64,000 nucleotides of DNA. Origin: Halomonas jincaotanensis. GTDB lineage: Bacteria; Pseudomonadota; Gammaproteobacteria; Pseudomonadales; Halomonadaceae. The notes beneath the pieces are model-generated. The model was not told the DNA's origin, searched no databases, and saw only the letters and a program-made list of their open reading frames with translations. Below are positions 36,073 through 44,988 of this stretch, piece after piece. Numbering within the stretch: position 1 is the stretch's first letter; the number at the start of each line of letters is the position of its first letter. The position numbers and the translations under genes were made by a program. The DNA lies in the NCBI RefSeq assembly GCF_018448785.1, contig NZ_JAHCLU010000001.1, positions 310,001-374,000 of the forward strand. The letters run 5' to 3'.

Positions 36073-37449
36073 ATGGCCATCGTACTGGGCGCCATCGCGG
36101 ACGATTTCACCGGCGCTACTGACCTCGCTAATAACCTGGTGCGCGCCGGCATGCGCTGCGTGCAGGTGATCGGAGTGCCCGACCCCGCGACAGTGATCGA
36201 GGATGTCGATGCCGTGGTGGTGGCACTGAAATCACGCGCCTGCCCGGCAGACGAGGCGGTCGCCGATTCGCTGGCGGCGCTCGACTGGCTGCAGGCCCAG
36301 GGCGCGCGTCAGCTGTTCTTCAAGTACTGCTCTACCTTTGATTCCACCGATGCCGGCAATATCGGTCCGGTGGCCGATGCCTTGCTGGAGCGGCTTCGGG
36401 CGACAGAAACGGAGCGGCTTCGGGCGACAGAAACCGAGCGGCTTCGGGCGACAGTAACGGAGCGTCTGGGGGGCTCTCAAACGGTGATGGTGCCGGCCTT
36501 TCCGATCAATGGCCGCACCGTCTATCAGGGCCATCTGTTCGTCGGCGACCGACTGCTCAACGACAGTGGCATGCAACACCATCCGCTCAATCCCATGCGC
36601 GATGCCGACCTGGTGCGGGTGCTGGGTCGCCAGACGCCGCACCCGGTGGGCCTGGCGGCACGCCCGACGCTGGTGCAGGGCGGCGACGCGACCCGCCGGC
36701 ACCTGCAGGCGCTGGCCGCCGAAGGCATTCGCCACGTGATCTGCGACACCCTGGATGAAGACGACCTCGCGGTGCTGGCCGAGGCGGTGGTCGATATGCC
36801 GCTGGTGACGGGTGGCTCGGGTCTCGGACAGGCACTGCCGGCGCAGTATCGCCGATGGGGCTGGCTCGACGAGGTTACCGACCCTGGCCGGCTGGTACCG
36901 GCCTCGGGCGCTGCCCTGGTGCTGTCGGGCAGTTGCTCGCGGGCCACCCTGGGCCAGGTCGATCACTTTCTCGAGCGTCATCCGGGGTTCGCCCTTGAGC
37001 CACTGGCGCTAGCCGAAGGCGATGCGCATCTACAGGCCGCCCTTTCCTTCGCGCGCGAGCGTCTCGCCGACGGCGGCCCGGTGCTGGTCTATGCCTCCGC
37101 CGACCCCGAGCGGGTCAAGGCCGCCCAGGCGGCGCTGGGCGTTGAACGCGCCGGCCAACTGGTCGAGGCGGCATTGGGTGAGTTGGCCAGCACCCTGGTC
37201 GGCGAAGGCGTGGGTAGACTTATCGTCGCCGGCGGCGAGAGTTCCGGCGCCGTGGTCTCGGCATTGGGAGTGACCATGATGCGCATCGGTGAGCAGATCG
37301 ATCCCGGCGTGCCCTGGACCCAGGCGCCGCTGCCGGGAAGGTCGGACAGTAACGCCCCGCTGTCACTGGCGCTCAAATCCGGCAACTTCGGCGGCAAGGA
37401 CTTCTTTACCCGGGCGTTCGACGTCCTGCCAACCGGGAGACCCTCATGA
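36073..37449 (+). CDS. otnK: 3-oxo-tetronate kinase OtnK (four-carbon acid sugar kinase, DUF1537)
   Basis: 458-residue kinase that phosphorylates 3-oxo-tetronate at O4. N-terminal substrate domain starts VLGAIADDFTGATDLANNLV; the C-terminal nucleotide domain holds VLSGSCSRATLGQV and VAGGESSGAVV. Between them, residues 107-130 are three copies of an eight-residue unit RLRATETE encoded by a 24-bp tandem repeat, an insertion relative to what I expect for the family (about 420 residues). The stop overlaps otnC (ATGA). Confidence 0.92.
   Translation: MAIVLGAIADDFTGATDLANNLVRAGMRCVQVIGVPDPATVIEDVDAVVVALKSRACPADEAVADSLAALDWLQAQGARQLFFKYCSTFDSTDAGNIGPVADALLERLRATETERLRATETERLRATVTERLGGSQTVMVPAFPINGRTVYQGHLFVGDRLLNDSGMQHHPLNPMRDADLVRVLGRQTPHPVGLAARPTLVQGGDATRRHLQALAAEGIRHVICDTLDEDDLAVLAEAVVDMPLVTGGSGLGQALPAQYRRWGWLDEVTDPGRLVPASGAALVLSGSCSRATLGQVDHFLERHPGFALEPLALAEGDAHLQAALSFARERLADGGPVLVYASADPERVKAAQAALGVERAGQLVEAALGELASTLVGEGVGRLIVAGGESSGAVVSALGVTMMRIGEQIDPGVPWTQAPLPGRSDSNAPLSLALKSGNFGGKDFFTRAFDVLPTGRPS
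36391..36462 (+). repeat. In-frame 24-bp tandem repeat (three copies) inside otnK
   Basis: Units at 36391-36414, 36415-36438 and 36439-36462 start CGGCTTCGGGCGACAG and differ at only two or three bases; a degraded start of a fourth follows. Each adds eight residues, so copy number changes keep the frame. Confidence 0.97.
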
Positions 37450-38093
37450 GCGTGCATGACGAGAATGGCCTGCGCGAGCAGATCAGCATCCTGGGCCGGT
37501 CGCTGTTCGATCGCGGGCTCACCATGGGCTCCAGCGGCAATATCAGCGTGCGCCTGGACGATGGCGGCTGGCTGATGACGCCCACCAACGCCTGCCTGGG
37601 GCGGCTCGACCCCGCCCGCATCTCGCGGATGGACCGCGACGGCCGGCTACTCGAGGGCGACAAGCCGACCAAGGAGAGCTTCCTGCACATGGCGATGTAC
37701 GCCGAGCGCCCGCAGTCCGGCGCCATCGTACACCTGCATTCGACCCACTCGGTCGCCGTCTCCTGCCTGCCGGATATCGACCACGACGACTGCATCCCGC
37801 CGCTGACGGCCTACTACGTGATGCGAGTCGGCAAGCTGCCGCTGGTTCCCTACCATATTCCCGGCGACCCGAGTCTGGGCGATGCCGTGCGCGGCCTGGC
37901 CGGTCAGCACAGTGCCGTGCTGCTGGCCAACCACGGCCCCGTGGTGGCCGGCAAGTCGCTGGAGGCGGCCGTCTACGCCACCGAGGAGTTGGAGGAGACG
38001 GCTAAGCTGTTCCTGCTGCTGCATGGCCGAAACCCTCGCGCCTTGACACCCGAGCAGGTCGCCGAACTCGAGGCGCGCTTTCCGCGCGACTGA
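37446..38093 (+). CDS. otnC: 3-oxo-tetronate 4-phosphate decarboxylase OtnC (class II aldolase fold)
   Basis: 215-residue zinc enzyme releasing CO2 from 3-oxo-tetronate 4-phosphate to give DHAP. Motifs: GLTMGSSGNISVRL, IVHLHSTHSVAVSCL (zinc His pair), and AVLLANHGPVVAG (third His). Start overlaps the otnK stop. Length and neighbours fit OtnC rather than fuculose aldolase. Confidence 0.92.
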   Translation: MSVHDENGLREQISILGRSLFDRGLTMGSSGNISVRLDDGGWLMTPTNACLGRLDPARISRMDRDGRLLEGDKPTKESFLHMAMYAERPQSGAIVHLHSTHSVAVSCLPDIDHDDCIPPLTAYYVMRVGKLPLVPYHIPGDPSLGDAVRGLAGQHSAVLLANHGPVVAGKSLEAAVYATEELEETAKLFLLLHGRNPRALTPEQVAELEARFPRD

Positions 38094-38129
38094 CCGGCAG
38101 CCCCCGACCCGACAATCAGGAAGCCTCCG

Positions 38130-38930
38130 ATGACCCGACTGGCCGCCAACCTCAGCATGCTGTTCCCCGAGCATGACTTTCTCGATCGCTTCGCCGCCGC
38201 TGCCGAAGCCGGCTTTCGCGGCGTGGAGTACCTGTTTCCTTATGACCATGCCCCCGAGACGCTGCGTGCCGCGCTGGATGAGGCCGGCCTCGAGCAGGTG
38301 TTGTTCAATCTGCCTCCGGGTGACTGGGAGGCGGGCGAGCGCGGTATTGCCTGCCTGCCTGGGCGCGAGGCGGAATTTCGTGACTCGGTGGTGGAGGCGC
38401 TGCGCTATGCGAAGGTGCTTGACTGCCCGCGCGTGCACGCCATGGCCGGTCTGTTGCCACAAGGCGCCGACGAGGCAACCCATGCCGCCCATCAGGCCAC
38501 CTATATCGCCAACCTGCGTTTCGCCGCAGGCGAGGCCGCCAAGGTAGGTCGCGAGGTGCTGATCGAGCCGATCAATACGCGCGACATGCCGGGCTTCTTT
38601 CTTTCGCGCCAGGCGCACGCCATGGCGGTTCTGGGGGAGATTGGGGCCGACAACCTGCGCCTGCAGTTCGATCTCTACCATTGCCAGATCATGGACGGCG
38701 ATCTGATTCGTCACCTGGAGCATCAGTTCGCGGCCATCGGCCACGTGCAGATCGCCGGGGTGCCCGAGCGCCATGAGCCCGACGTCGGTGAGGTGCACTA
38801 TCCCGCCCTGTTCGAGCGTATCGAGGCACTCGGCTACTCCGGTTGGATCGGCTGCGAATACCGCCCAGCCGGGACGACCCGTGCCGGCCTAGGCTGGGGT
38901 CGCGAACTGGGCTTGAAGCCGAGCCACTGA
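38130..38930 (+). CDS. otnI: 2-oxo-tetronate isomerase OtnI (hydroxypyruvate isomerase family)
   Basis: 266-residue TIM-barrel isomerase converting 2-oxo- to 3-oxo-tetronate. Start [21 protein letters not shown] and the metal/catalytic blocks [31 protein letters not shown], and [11 protein letters not shown] are typical of Hyi/OtnI. GAAGCC precedes the ATG. Links the dehydrogenases to the kinase. Confidence 0.92.
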   Translation: MTRLAANLSMLFPEHDFLDRFAAAAEAGFRGVEYLFPYDHAPETLRAALDEAGLEQVLFNLPPGDWEAGERGIACLPGREAEFRDSVVEALRYAKVLDCPRVHAMAGLLPQGADEATHAAHQATYIANLRFAAGEAAKVGREVLIEPINTRDMPGFFLSRQAHAMAVLGEIGADNLRLQFDLYHCQIMDGDLIRHLEHQFAAIGHVQIAGVPERHEPDVGEVHYPALFERIEALGYSGWIGCEYRPAGTTRAGLGWGRELGLKPSH

Positions 38931-38962
38931 CGATCACATTTCCCGGACAGGATAGAGACAAC

Positions 38963-39925
38963 ATGCATATCGCCATTACCGGCGCCGCCGGCTTTCTCGG
39001 CCAGCGCCTCGTTAACCAGTTGCTTGATCGCGGCGAGCTGAATGGTAAGGCACTCACTCGCCTGACGCTGATCGATCAGATCGAGGCGCCGCGACCGGAG
39101 GCGCCCGGTGTCGAGATCGACTGCCTGGCCCTCGATATCACCTCGCCTGGCGCCTTTGGTCCCGTGCTCGATGCACACCCGGCGGTGATCTATCACCTGG
39201 CTGCAGTGGTCAGCTCGGCGGCGGAAGCCGATCTCGACCTTGGCATGGCGGTCAATTTCGACGCGACCCGTGCACTGCTCGAGGGCTGTCGCGAGCGCGG
39301 ACTCTCCGCTACGCGCCTAGTGATGGCCAGCTCGGTGGCCGCCTATGGCGGCGACATGCCGGCGCAGTTGGACGACATGACCGCCCTGCAGCCGCAGAAC
39401 TCCTACGGCACCCAGAAGGCGATGTGCGAACTGCTGATCAATGACTACAGCCGCCGTGGACTCGTCGATGGTTGCGTGCTGCGCCTGCCGACCATCGTGA
39501 TTCGGCCGGGACGCCCCAACGCGGCGGCCTCTAGCTTCGCCTCCAGCATCCTGCGCGAACCGTTGAATGACGAAGACGCCATCTGCCCGGTGCCTACCGA
39601 ACTCGAGATGTTCGTGATGTCGCCGGGCAAGGTCATCGAGGCGTTGGTGCATGCCGGCGAAGTGGACGGCGCCTCGCTGGGAGCCTTTCGCGCCTTCATG
39701 CTGCCCGGTATCACGGTCAGCGTGGGCGAGATGCTCGAGACGTTGCGCGAGGTGGCGGGCGACGAGGCCGTGGCTAGGGTGCGCCACGAGCCGGATGCGC
39801 GCATCACCACTATCGTTTCGAGCTGGCCGGCGCGTTTCGATACCGCCAAGGCCCGACGGCTGGGGTTCGAGGGCGATAGCCGTTTTCGCGAGATCATCGA
39901 GGCGTTCGTTGACGAGCGCCAATGA
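38963..39925 (+). CDS. denD: D-erythronate dehydrogenase DenD (NAD-dependent epimerase fold)
   Basis: 320-residue extended SDR that oxidises D-erythronate to 2-oxo-tetronate. ATG at 38963 begins MHIAITGAAGFLGQRL; G-x-x-G-x-x-G is clear, followed by catalytic Ser-Ser-Val-Ala, and the Y-x-x-x-K pair in NSYGTQKAMCE; the segment RLPTIVIRPGRPNAAASSF is typical. With LtnD it gives two entry points into the same isomerase-kinase-decarboxylase chain. Confidence 0.92.
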   Translation: MHIAITGAAGFLGQRLVNQLLDRGELNGKALTRLTLIDQIEAPRPEAPGVEIDCLALDITSPGAFGPVLDAHPAVIYHLAAVVSSAAEADLDLGMAVNFDATRALLEGCRERGLSATRLVMASSVAAYGGDMPAQLDDMTALQPQNSYGTQKAMCELLINDYSRRGLVDGCVLRLPTIVIRPGRPNAAASSFASSILREPLNDEDAICPVPTELEMFVMSPGKVIEALVHAGEVDGASLGAFRAFMLPGITVSVGEMLETLREVAGDEAVARVRHEPDARITTIVSSWPARFDTAKARRLGFEGDSRFREIIEAFVDERQ

Positions 39926-40032
39926 GCAAGCCGCCTGCCCGAAGAGGACGGCGGCAACCCAGGGTGACCGCCTGTCGGCAACGGCAGGCGACCCGACCAT
40001 CCGAGCGTTATCAAGAATAAGAGGGCAGTATC

Positions 40033-41025
40033 ATGACCAGACGTTTTGCACGCCGCACGCTGACCGTCGCCATCGGCGGCCTGGCCGCCACGGCCATGGC
40101 CTTTCACGCCCAAGCCGCCACCGAGGTGAACCTGGGGCACACCCTGTCGGACAGCTCTCACTATTCTGTGGGCGCCGATGCCTTCAAGGAGACCCTGGAG
40201 CGGCTCTCCGATGGTGAGTTCACGGTCAACGAACATCCTTCCGGTTCGCTGGGTGGCGAGCGGGCGATGATCGAAGGCCTGCAGATCGGCACCGTGGATG
40301 TGGTGATTACCTCCACCGGACCGCTGGGCAACTTCGTGCCCGAGACCTATGTGCTCGACCTGCCGTTTCTGTTCGAGGACTACGACCAGGCGCGCTGTGT
40401 GCTCGATGGCGAAATCGGCGAAGAGCTGTTGACCAAGATGAGCGATCACGACCTGGTCGGCATGGCCTGGTCGGAGAACGGCTTTCGCCACATGACCAAC
40501 AGCCTGCGCGAGATCAACACGCCGGAAGATGCCGAAGGGCTGAAGGTGCGCACCATGGAGAACCGGGTGCACCAGGAGGCGTTCCGTCAGCTGGGTGCCA
40601 GCCCGACCCCGATGGCCTTCCCCGAACTCTTCACGGCACTGCAGCAGGGCACTGTGGATGGCCAGGAGAACCCCATCACCGTCATCGTGGCGACTAACTT
40701 CTGGGAAGTGCAGGATCATCTATCGCTCACCGGGCACGTCTATTCGCCCGCCGCGATTCTAGGGTCACCGATCCTGCTCGACGGCCTCAGCGACGAGGAG
40801 CGCGAGTGGTTCGACCAGGCGGCGCAAGCGTCGGCTGAGGCCACTCGGGAGGAAGTCAGCCGTCTGGAAGAAGAAGGTGTGGCGCTGCTGCGCGAGAAGG
40901 GCATGACCGTCAAGACCGATGTCGACCCGGCGCCGTTTCAGGAGGCCGTCGAACCCGCCTACGAGATCTATACCGATGAGTACGGCAGCGAAATGCTGGA
41001 CCGTATCCGCGCCAGCGACTGCTGA
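40033..41025 (+). CDS. dctP: TRAP transporter periplasmic binding protein (DctP family), system 2
   Basis: 330-residue exported receptor. Signal peptide with cleavage near FHAQA-AT (residue 29). The ligand Arg is in LKVRTMENRVHQ and the loop VDGQENPITVI is canonical, unlike system 1. As part of the tetronate operon it most likely binds L-threonate, D-erythronate or related C4 acids. Downstream of denD, before an intercistronic hairpin. Confidence 0.94.
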   Translation: MTRRFARRTLTVAIGGLAATAMAFHAQAATEVNLGHTLSDSSHYSVGADAFKETLERLSDGEFTVNEHPSGSLGGERAMIEGLQIGTVDVVITSTGPLGNFVPETYVLDLPFLFEDYDQARCVLDGEIGEELLTKMSDHDLVGMAWSENGFRHMTNSLREINTPEDAEGLKVRTMENRVHQEAFRQLGASPTPMAFPELFTALQQGTVDGQENPITVIVATNFWEVQDHLSLTGHVYSPAAILGSPILLDGLSDEEREWFDQAAQASAEATREEVSRLEEEGVALLREKGMTVKTDVDPAPFQEAVEPAYEIYTDEYGSEMLDRIRASDC

Positions 41026-41033
41026 TCCCACCC

Positions 41034-41065
41034 AACCTCCGGCGTGGCCGCCGGAGGTTTCCTTT
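41034..41065 (+). promoter_or_regulatory. Hairpin between dctP and dctQ of system 2
   Basis: AACCTCCGGC/GCCGGAGGTT, 10-bp stem, 6-base loop, followed by TCCTTTTCC. Could act as a partial terminator and 3' stabiliser giving more binding protein than permease. Confidence 0.75.
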
Positions 41066-41084
41066 TCCTGACAAGGTGATCCCG

Positions 41085-41654
41085 ATGCTCTCCTGGTTTC
41101 TTCGCCTGGAAAGCCTGCTGACCCGGCTGGCTCTGGTGATCGCGGTGGTGATGCTGATCATCTCCGTGTCGCTGGGTTTCTTTCAGGTCCTGACGCGATT
41201 TATCTTCAACGCGCCTTCCACCTGGTCGGAAGTGATTGCTCGCGCCACCATGATCTGGTGCGTGTTCATGGGCGCGGCCGCGACCTTTCGCGGTGGCTAC
41301 ATGATGGCCGTGGAGCTGATCTACAAGTTGATGCCGAGGCGCACGCTGCTGGCCCTGGAGCTGGCCATCGGCGCCTGTTGCCTGTTGGTGTTGGGGGTCT
41401 TGATGGTGTACGGCATCCAGATGACGCTGCGGGTGCGCAGCCAGACGCTCTCCGGCCTGGGCATGTCGATCGCCTGGGCCTACGCGGCGATCCCCACCGG
41501 GAGTGCCTTCGCCATGGTCGCGGTGGTCGCCCGGCTGCTGGCGCAATCGATGGGGCTGGAGAAACTCGGCCCGGAAAACAGCGAAGTGGCGCCCGAGGCA
41601 AAGATCGATACGGTCAGTCACTCCAGCAGCAATGATGGAGGACATCGCCCATGA
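41085..41654 (+). CDS. dctQ: TRAP transporter small permease (DctQ family), system 2
   Basis: 189 residues from the ATG at 41085 (AAGGTG 7 bp upstream; a GTG at 41076 is the longer option). Four helices, with WSEVIARATMIWCVFMGAAATFRGGYMM as the conserved DctQ middle part. Its stop overlaps dctM by four bases. Confidence 0.92.
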   Translation: MLSWFLRLESLLTRLALVIAVVMLIISVSLGFFQVLTRFIFNAPSTWSEVIARATMIWCVFMGAAATFRGGYMMAVELIYKLMPRRTLLALELAIGACCLLVLGVLMVYGIQMTLRVRSQTLSGLGMSIAWAYAAIPTGSAFAMVAVVARLLAQSMGLEKLGPENSEVAPEAKIDTVSHSSSNDGGHRP

Positions 41655-42925
41655 ACCTGGTCATCGGTCTGTCGCTGGTTATCCTGTTTGCGGTCGGTGT
41701 GCCGATCGCCATGTCGATCCTGATGGCCTCGATCATCGGCATTGAATTCTTCTCGCGTCTGCCGCTGCTGATGGTGCCGCAGCAGATGTTCGTGGGTATC
41801 GACCATTTCCCGCTGATGGCGATTCCCTTCTTTATCCTGGCCGGTAACCTGATGGCGGCTGGTGGCATCTCCAGCCGTCTTGTCGATCTTGCCAAGTCGA
41901 TCGTCGGCGGCGTTCAGGGCGGCCTGGCGATGAGCTGCGTGCTGACCTGCATGATGTTCGCCGCAGTGTCGGGCTCCAGCGTAGCGACCACCTTCGCCAT
42001 CGGCGCCATCCTCATCCCGGCGATGGTGCGCCACGGCTATCCGCGGCCGCTGGCGGCCTCGATCCAGGCCTCCTCCGCCGAGTTGGGCGTGCTGATTCCC
42101 CCGTCGATCCCGCTGATTCTCTATGGCGTGAGCACCGATACCTCGATCGGTCAATTGTTCATCGCCGGCATCGGCCCGGGGGTGCTGATCGGTGGCGCTT
42201 TGCTGCTGTTCCTGTATGTCTTCTGCAAGCTGCGCGGCTATGGACTGCAGGATCGCGAGGATCGCAGTGTGTTTACCGTCGCCTTCAAGCGTGCCTGGGC
42301 GGCGATCCTGATGCCGGTGGTGGTGATCGGCGGAATCTATGGCGGCATCTTCACGCCCACTGAGGCATCGGCGGTCGCGGTGTTCTACGCGTTGGCGGTG
42401 GGCGGCCTGCTCTACCGCGAGCTGCGCTTGCAGGATCTGTGGGTAATCCTGAGGCAGAGCGTGATTTCTACGGCTGCAGTGATGCTGATCATCGCCGCGG
42501 CGGCGCTATTCAGCTTCCTCATCAGCCGCTCGGGCCTGCCAGCCGAGATCGCCGACTGGGTCAACCGGGTGTTCGAGAGTCCCTGGGCCTTCCTGCTGGC
42601 CGTCAATGGCCTGCTGCTGGTGGTGGGGATGTTCATCGAGACGTCGGCGGCGATTCTGGTGCTGGCCCCGATCCTGACGCCGATCGCCATCCAGTTCGGC
42701 ATTCAGCCGGTACATTTCGGGTTGATCATGGTGGTCAATCTGGCGCTTGGGATGATCACACCACCGCTGGGGGTCAATCTCTTCGCCGCCTGTGCGGTGG
42801 CCAAGATCTCCATCGATCAGATGCTGCCCTGGCTGGTGCGGTTCGTGCTGGTGGTACTGGTCTGCCTGATGGCGATCACCTACATGCCCTGGATCTCCAT
42901 GGGGCTGGTCGATTTGCTCTATTGA
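41651..42925 (+). CDS. dctM: TRAP transporter large permease (DctM family), system 2
   Basis: 424-residue, about 12-helix sodium-coupled permease. Conserved stretches: FPLMAIPFFILAGNLMAAGG, FAAVSGSSVATTFAIGAI, ELGVLIPPSIPLILYGV and MITPPLGVNLF. Intact. Last gene of the LacI-controlled unit or followed by the small ORF at 42963. Confidence 0.95.
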   Translation: MNLVIGLSLVILFAVGVPIAMSILMASIIGIEFFSRLPLLMVPQQMFVGIDHFPLMAIPFFILAGNLMAAGGISSRLVDLAKSIVGGVQGGLAMSCVLTCMMFAAVSGSSVATTFAIGAILIPAMVRHGYPRPLAASIQASSAELGVLIPPSIPLILYGVSTDTSIGQLFIAGIGPGVLIGGALLLFLYVFCKLRGYGLQDREDRSVFTVAFKRAWAAILMPVVVIGGIYGGIFTPTEASAVAVFYALAVGGLLYRELRLQDLWVILRQSVISTAAVMLIIAAAALFSFLISRSGLPAEIADWVNRVFESPWAFLLAVNGLLLVVGMFIETSAAILVLAPILTPIAIQFGIQPVHFGLIMVVNLALGMITPPLGVNLFAACAVAKISIDQMLPWLVRFVLVVLVCLMAITYMPWISMGLVDLLY

Positions 42926-42962
42926 CGCCAACGCTATTGATGCAAAAACAAGGAGCGCTGCC

Positions 42963-43028
42963 ATGCAGCCGTTAGCTGCGATGGCCAAGAAGGCGGGAAT
43001 TGCCGAGATGCTGCCCGTCACCGCTTAG
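42963..43028 (+). CDS. Possible 21-residue small ORF after dctM
   Basis: ATG at 42963 with a strong AAGGAG site 7 bp upstream encodes a 21-residue peptide, beginning MQPLAAMAKKAGIA, ending in TAG at 43026. It is in the 37-bp shadow of dctM. It has no hydrophobic segment and no match I recognise; it may be a real small protein, a leader, or the scar of a lost gene that kept its ribosome site. Confidence 0.4.
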   Translation: MQPLAAMAKKAGIAEMLPVTA

Positions 43029-43114
43029 TGCGTTTTCCGGGCTACACTGCCACTCGTCGACATGGCAAGCCTCGAACACGACAAGCCTCGTACACAACAA
43101 GGAGAGGGAGCGAT

Positions 43115-43993
43115 ATGCATCAGGTAATCAATGTCGGGTTGATCGGTGTGGGCCTGATGGGTCATGGCATCGCGCGCAATATTCTGGGCGCTGGCCATCG
43201 CCTGTGTTTTCTGGACCATGCCGGCAATCAGCCCGTGGACGACCTGCTGGCCGACGGAGCGATAGCCAAGAGCTCGGGGCGCGAGGTGGCCGAGGCCGCC
43301 GAGGTGGTGATCCTCTGCGTGACCGGCTCGCCCCAGGTCGAGGCCGTGCTGTTCGAAGCTGGCGGCGTTCTGGAGGGCCTAAAGCCCGATAGCGTGGTTA
43401 TCGATTGTTCCACGGCCCTGCCCAGCTCGACGCAACAGGTGGCCGCGCGCGTGCAGGCGGCGGGCGGTCGCTTCATGGATGCGGCGATGACCCGCACGCC
43501 CAAGGAAGCCGAGGAGGGCCGTCTCAACCTGATCGTCGGGGCGTCCGAGACGTTGTTCGACGAGGTGCGCCCGCTGCTCGAGAGCTTCGCCGAGCACATC
43601 GCGCATGCCGGCCCGGTCAGCGCCGGCCATACCCTGAAACTGCTGCACAACTTCGTGTCGCTGGGTTTCTCGGCGGTGCTGGCGGAGGCAACGGTGGCGT
43701 CGCGCGCTGCCGGCATCGATGACGCCGCCTTGCTCGAGGTGCTGGGCAAGGGCGGCGGGGGTGGTGTCATCTTCGAGCGCCTGCGGCCTTTCATTGCCTC
43801 CGCGGACCCGTCCGGTTTTCGCTTCAGCGTGGCCAACGCCAACAAGGACCTCGGCTATTACCATGCCATGACCGAGCAGCTCGGGGTGTCCGACGGCGTC
43901 GCTGCCGCCGTGCACCACCTCTACGCCGGAATCGAGGATCAGGGCGTGTCGGTCCCCGAAGTGATTCGCGTGCTTCAGGAGAACGTCTCCTGA
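43115..43993 (+). CDS. NAD-binding 3-hydroxyisobutyrate dehydrogenase-family enzyme
   Basis: 292-residue beta-hydroxyacid dehydrogenase; ATG at 43115 behind GGAGAGGGAG. NAD motif GLIGVGLMGHGIARNILGAG; catalytic Lys in GHTLKLLHNFVSLG; second conserved Lys in NANKDLGYY. The substrate loop reads DAAMTRTPKEAEEG instead of the usual DAPVSGG, so it is a divergent subgroup. Near the HpcH/HpaI aldolase it may act as a tartronate-semialdehyde-reductase-like enzyme, but the altered loop makes that uncertain. Confidence 0.85.
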   Translation: MHQVINVGLIGVGLMGHGIARNILGAGHRLCFLDHAGNQPVDDLLADGAIAKSSGREVAEAAEVVILCVTGSPQVEAVLFEAGGVLEGLKPDSVVIDCSTALPSSTQQVAARVQAAGGRFMDAAMTRTPKEAEEGRLNLIVGASETLFDEVRPLLESFAEHIAHAGPVSAGHTLKLLHNFVSLGFSAVLAEATVASRAAGIDDAALLEVLGKGGGGGVIFERLRPFIASADPSGFRFSVANANKDLGYYHAMTEQLGVSDGVAAAVHHLYAGIEDQGVSVPEVIRVLQENVS

Positions 43994-44030
43994 TCTGGGG
44001 CGTGCTCACCGGCGGGGAACAGCGGTCGCG

Positions 44031-44933
44031 ATGACGTCATCCCTTTCCTATCGCCAGCAGGGGCTGCTGCTCACCGGCGGCGGAGCGCTGGTCATGTCGC
44101 CCGATGCGCTGCTGATCAAGCTGGCCGGGCTTCCCGACGCCGAGATCCTGATGTGGCGTGGCCTGCTGTCGGCACTGGGGTTTCTGCTGATCGTCGTCGC
44201 CCGTCATGGTCGTGGCACCCTGCATGCCTATCGGCGCTGCGGCTGGACCGGCATTGGGGTGGCGCTGCTGTTCAGCATGACCACCTGTGGCTTCGTGCTG
44301 GGCAATCAATATACCCGTGGCGGTAATGTGCTGATGATTCTGGCGGGGGCGCCGTTGATCGCCGCGGCACTCTCGCGGGTGTTTCTCAACGAACGGTTGC
44401 CGCGTCGTACCTGGCTGGCGATTGGCCTGTGCATGGTCGGTATCAGCCTCATTGTGATCGACGATGCCGGCGTCGGCTCCTTGCTGGGCAACAGCTTTGC
44501 GTTACTGGCGGCGACCACGCTTGCGATCAACTTCACGCTGTGCCGCACGCGTCCCGGGGTCGACATGAGCCCGATGCTGACCTTTGCTGGCTTGATCGTC
44601 GGGGTTGGTGCAGGACTGGCGGTGACCAGCGGTGGACAATTCAGCATGCCGCCATGGGATCGATTATGGCTGGTGGTATTGCTGTGCCTGGTCATCGTGC
44701 CGCTCGGCGTCACCCTGCTGCAGCGGGGACCGTTGTATCTGCCGGCCGCCGAAGTGGGCCTGCTGTTGCTGCTTGAGGTAGTGGTGGGGACGCTTTGGAT
44801 GTGGTGGATACTGGGAGAGCGGCCGACGCCGCTCGCCTTTACCGGCGGTGGCCTGGTGCTGGCCACCATGTTGGCCAAGGGGCTCTATGAGCGCCGCCTC
44901 GAGATGCGTTATCGCGCGGCGCTTCCTGGCTGA
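44031..44933 (+). CDS. DMT-superfamily (EamA) transporter
   Basis: 300-residue inner-membrane protein with ten hydrophobic helices in two EamA repeats; GNQYTRGGNVLMILAGAPLIAAALSR in the first half and LEVVVGTLWMWWILGERP in the second are typical. DMT carriers mostly export metabolites or amino acids. Placed between a dehydrogenase and an aldolase gene; cargo unknown. Confidence 0.88.
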   Translation: MTSSLSYRQQGLLLTGGGALVMSPDALLIKLAGLPDAEILMWRGLLSALGFLLIVVARHGRGTLHAYRRCGWTGIGVALLFSMTTCGFVLGNQYTRGGNVLMILAGAPLIAAALSRVFLNERLPRRTWLAIGLCMVGISLIVIDDAGVGSLLGNSFALLAATTLAINFTLCRTRPGVDMSPMLTFAGLIVGVGAGLAVTSGGQFSMPPWDRLWLVVLLCLVIVPLGVTLLQRGPLYLPAAEVGLLLLLEVVVGTLWMWWILGERPTPLAFTGGGLVLATMLAKGLYERRLEMRYRAALPG

Positions 44934-44988
44934 CGGTGGCTGACAGGCAAGCTGATTTGTACACGGATTGCCAATCGACGAGGACGAG

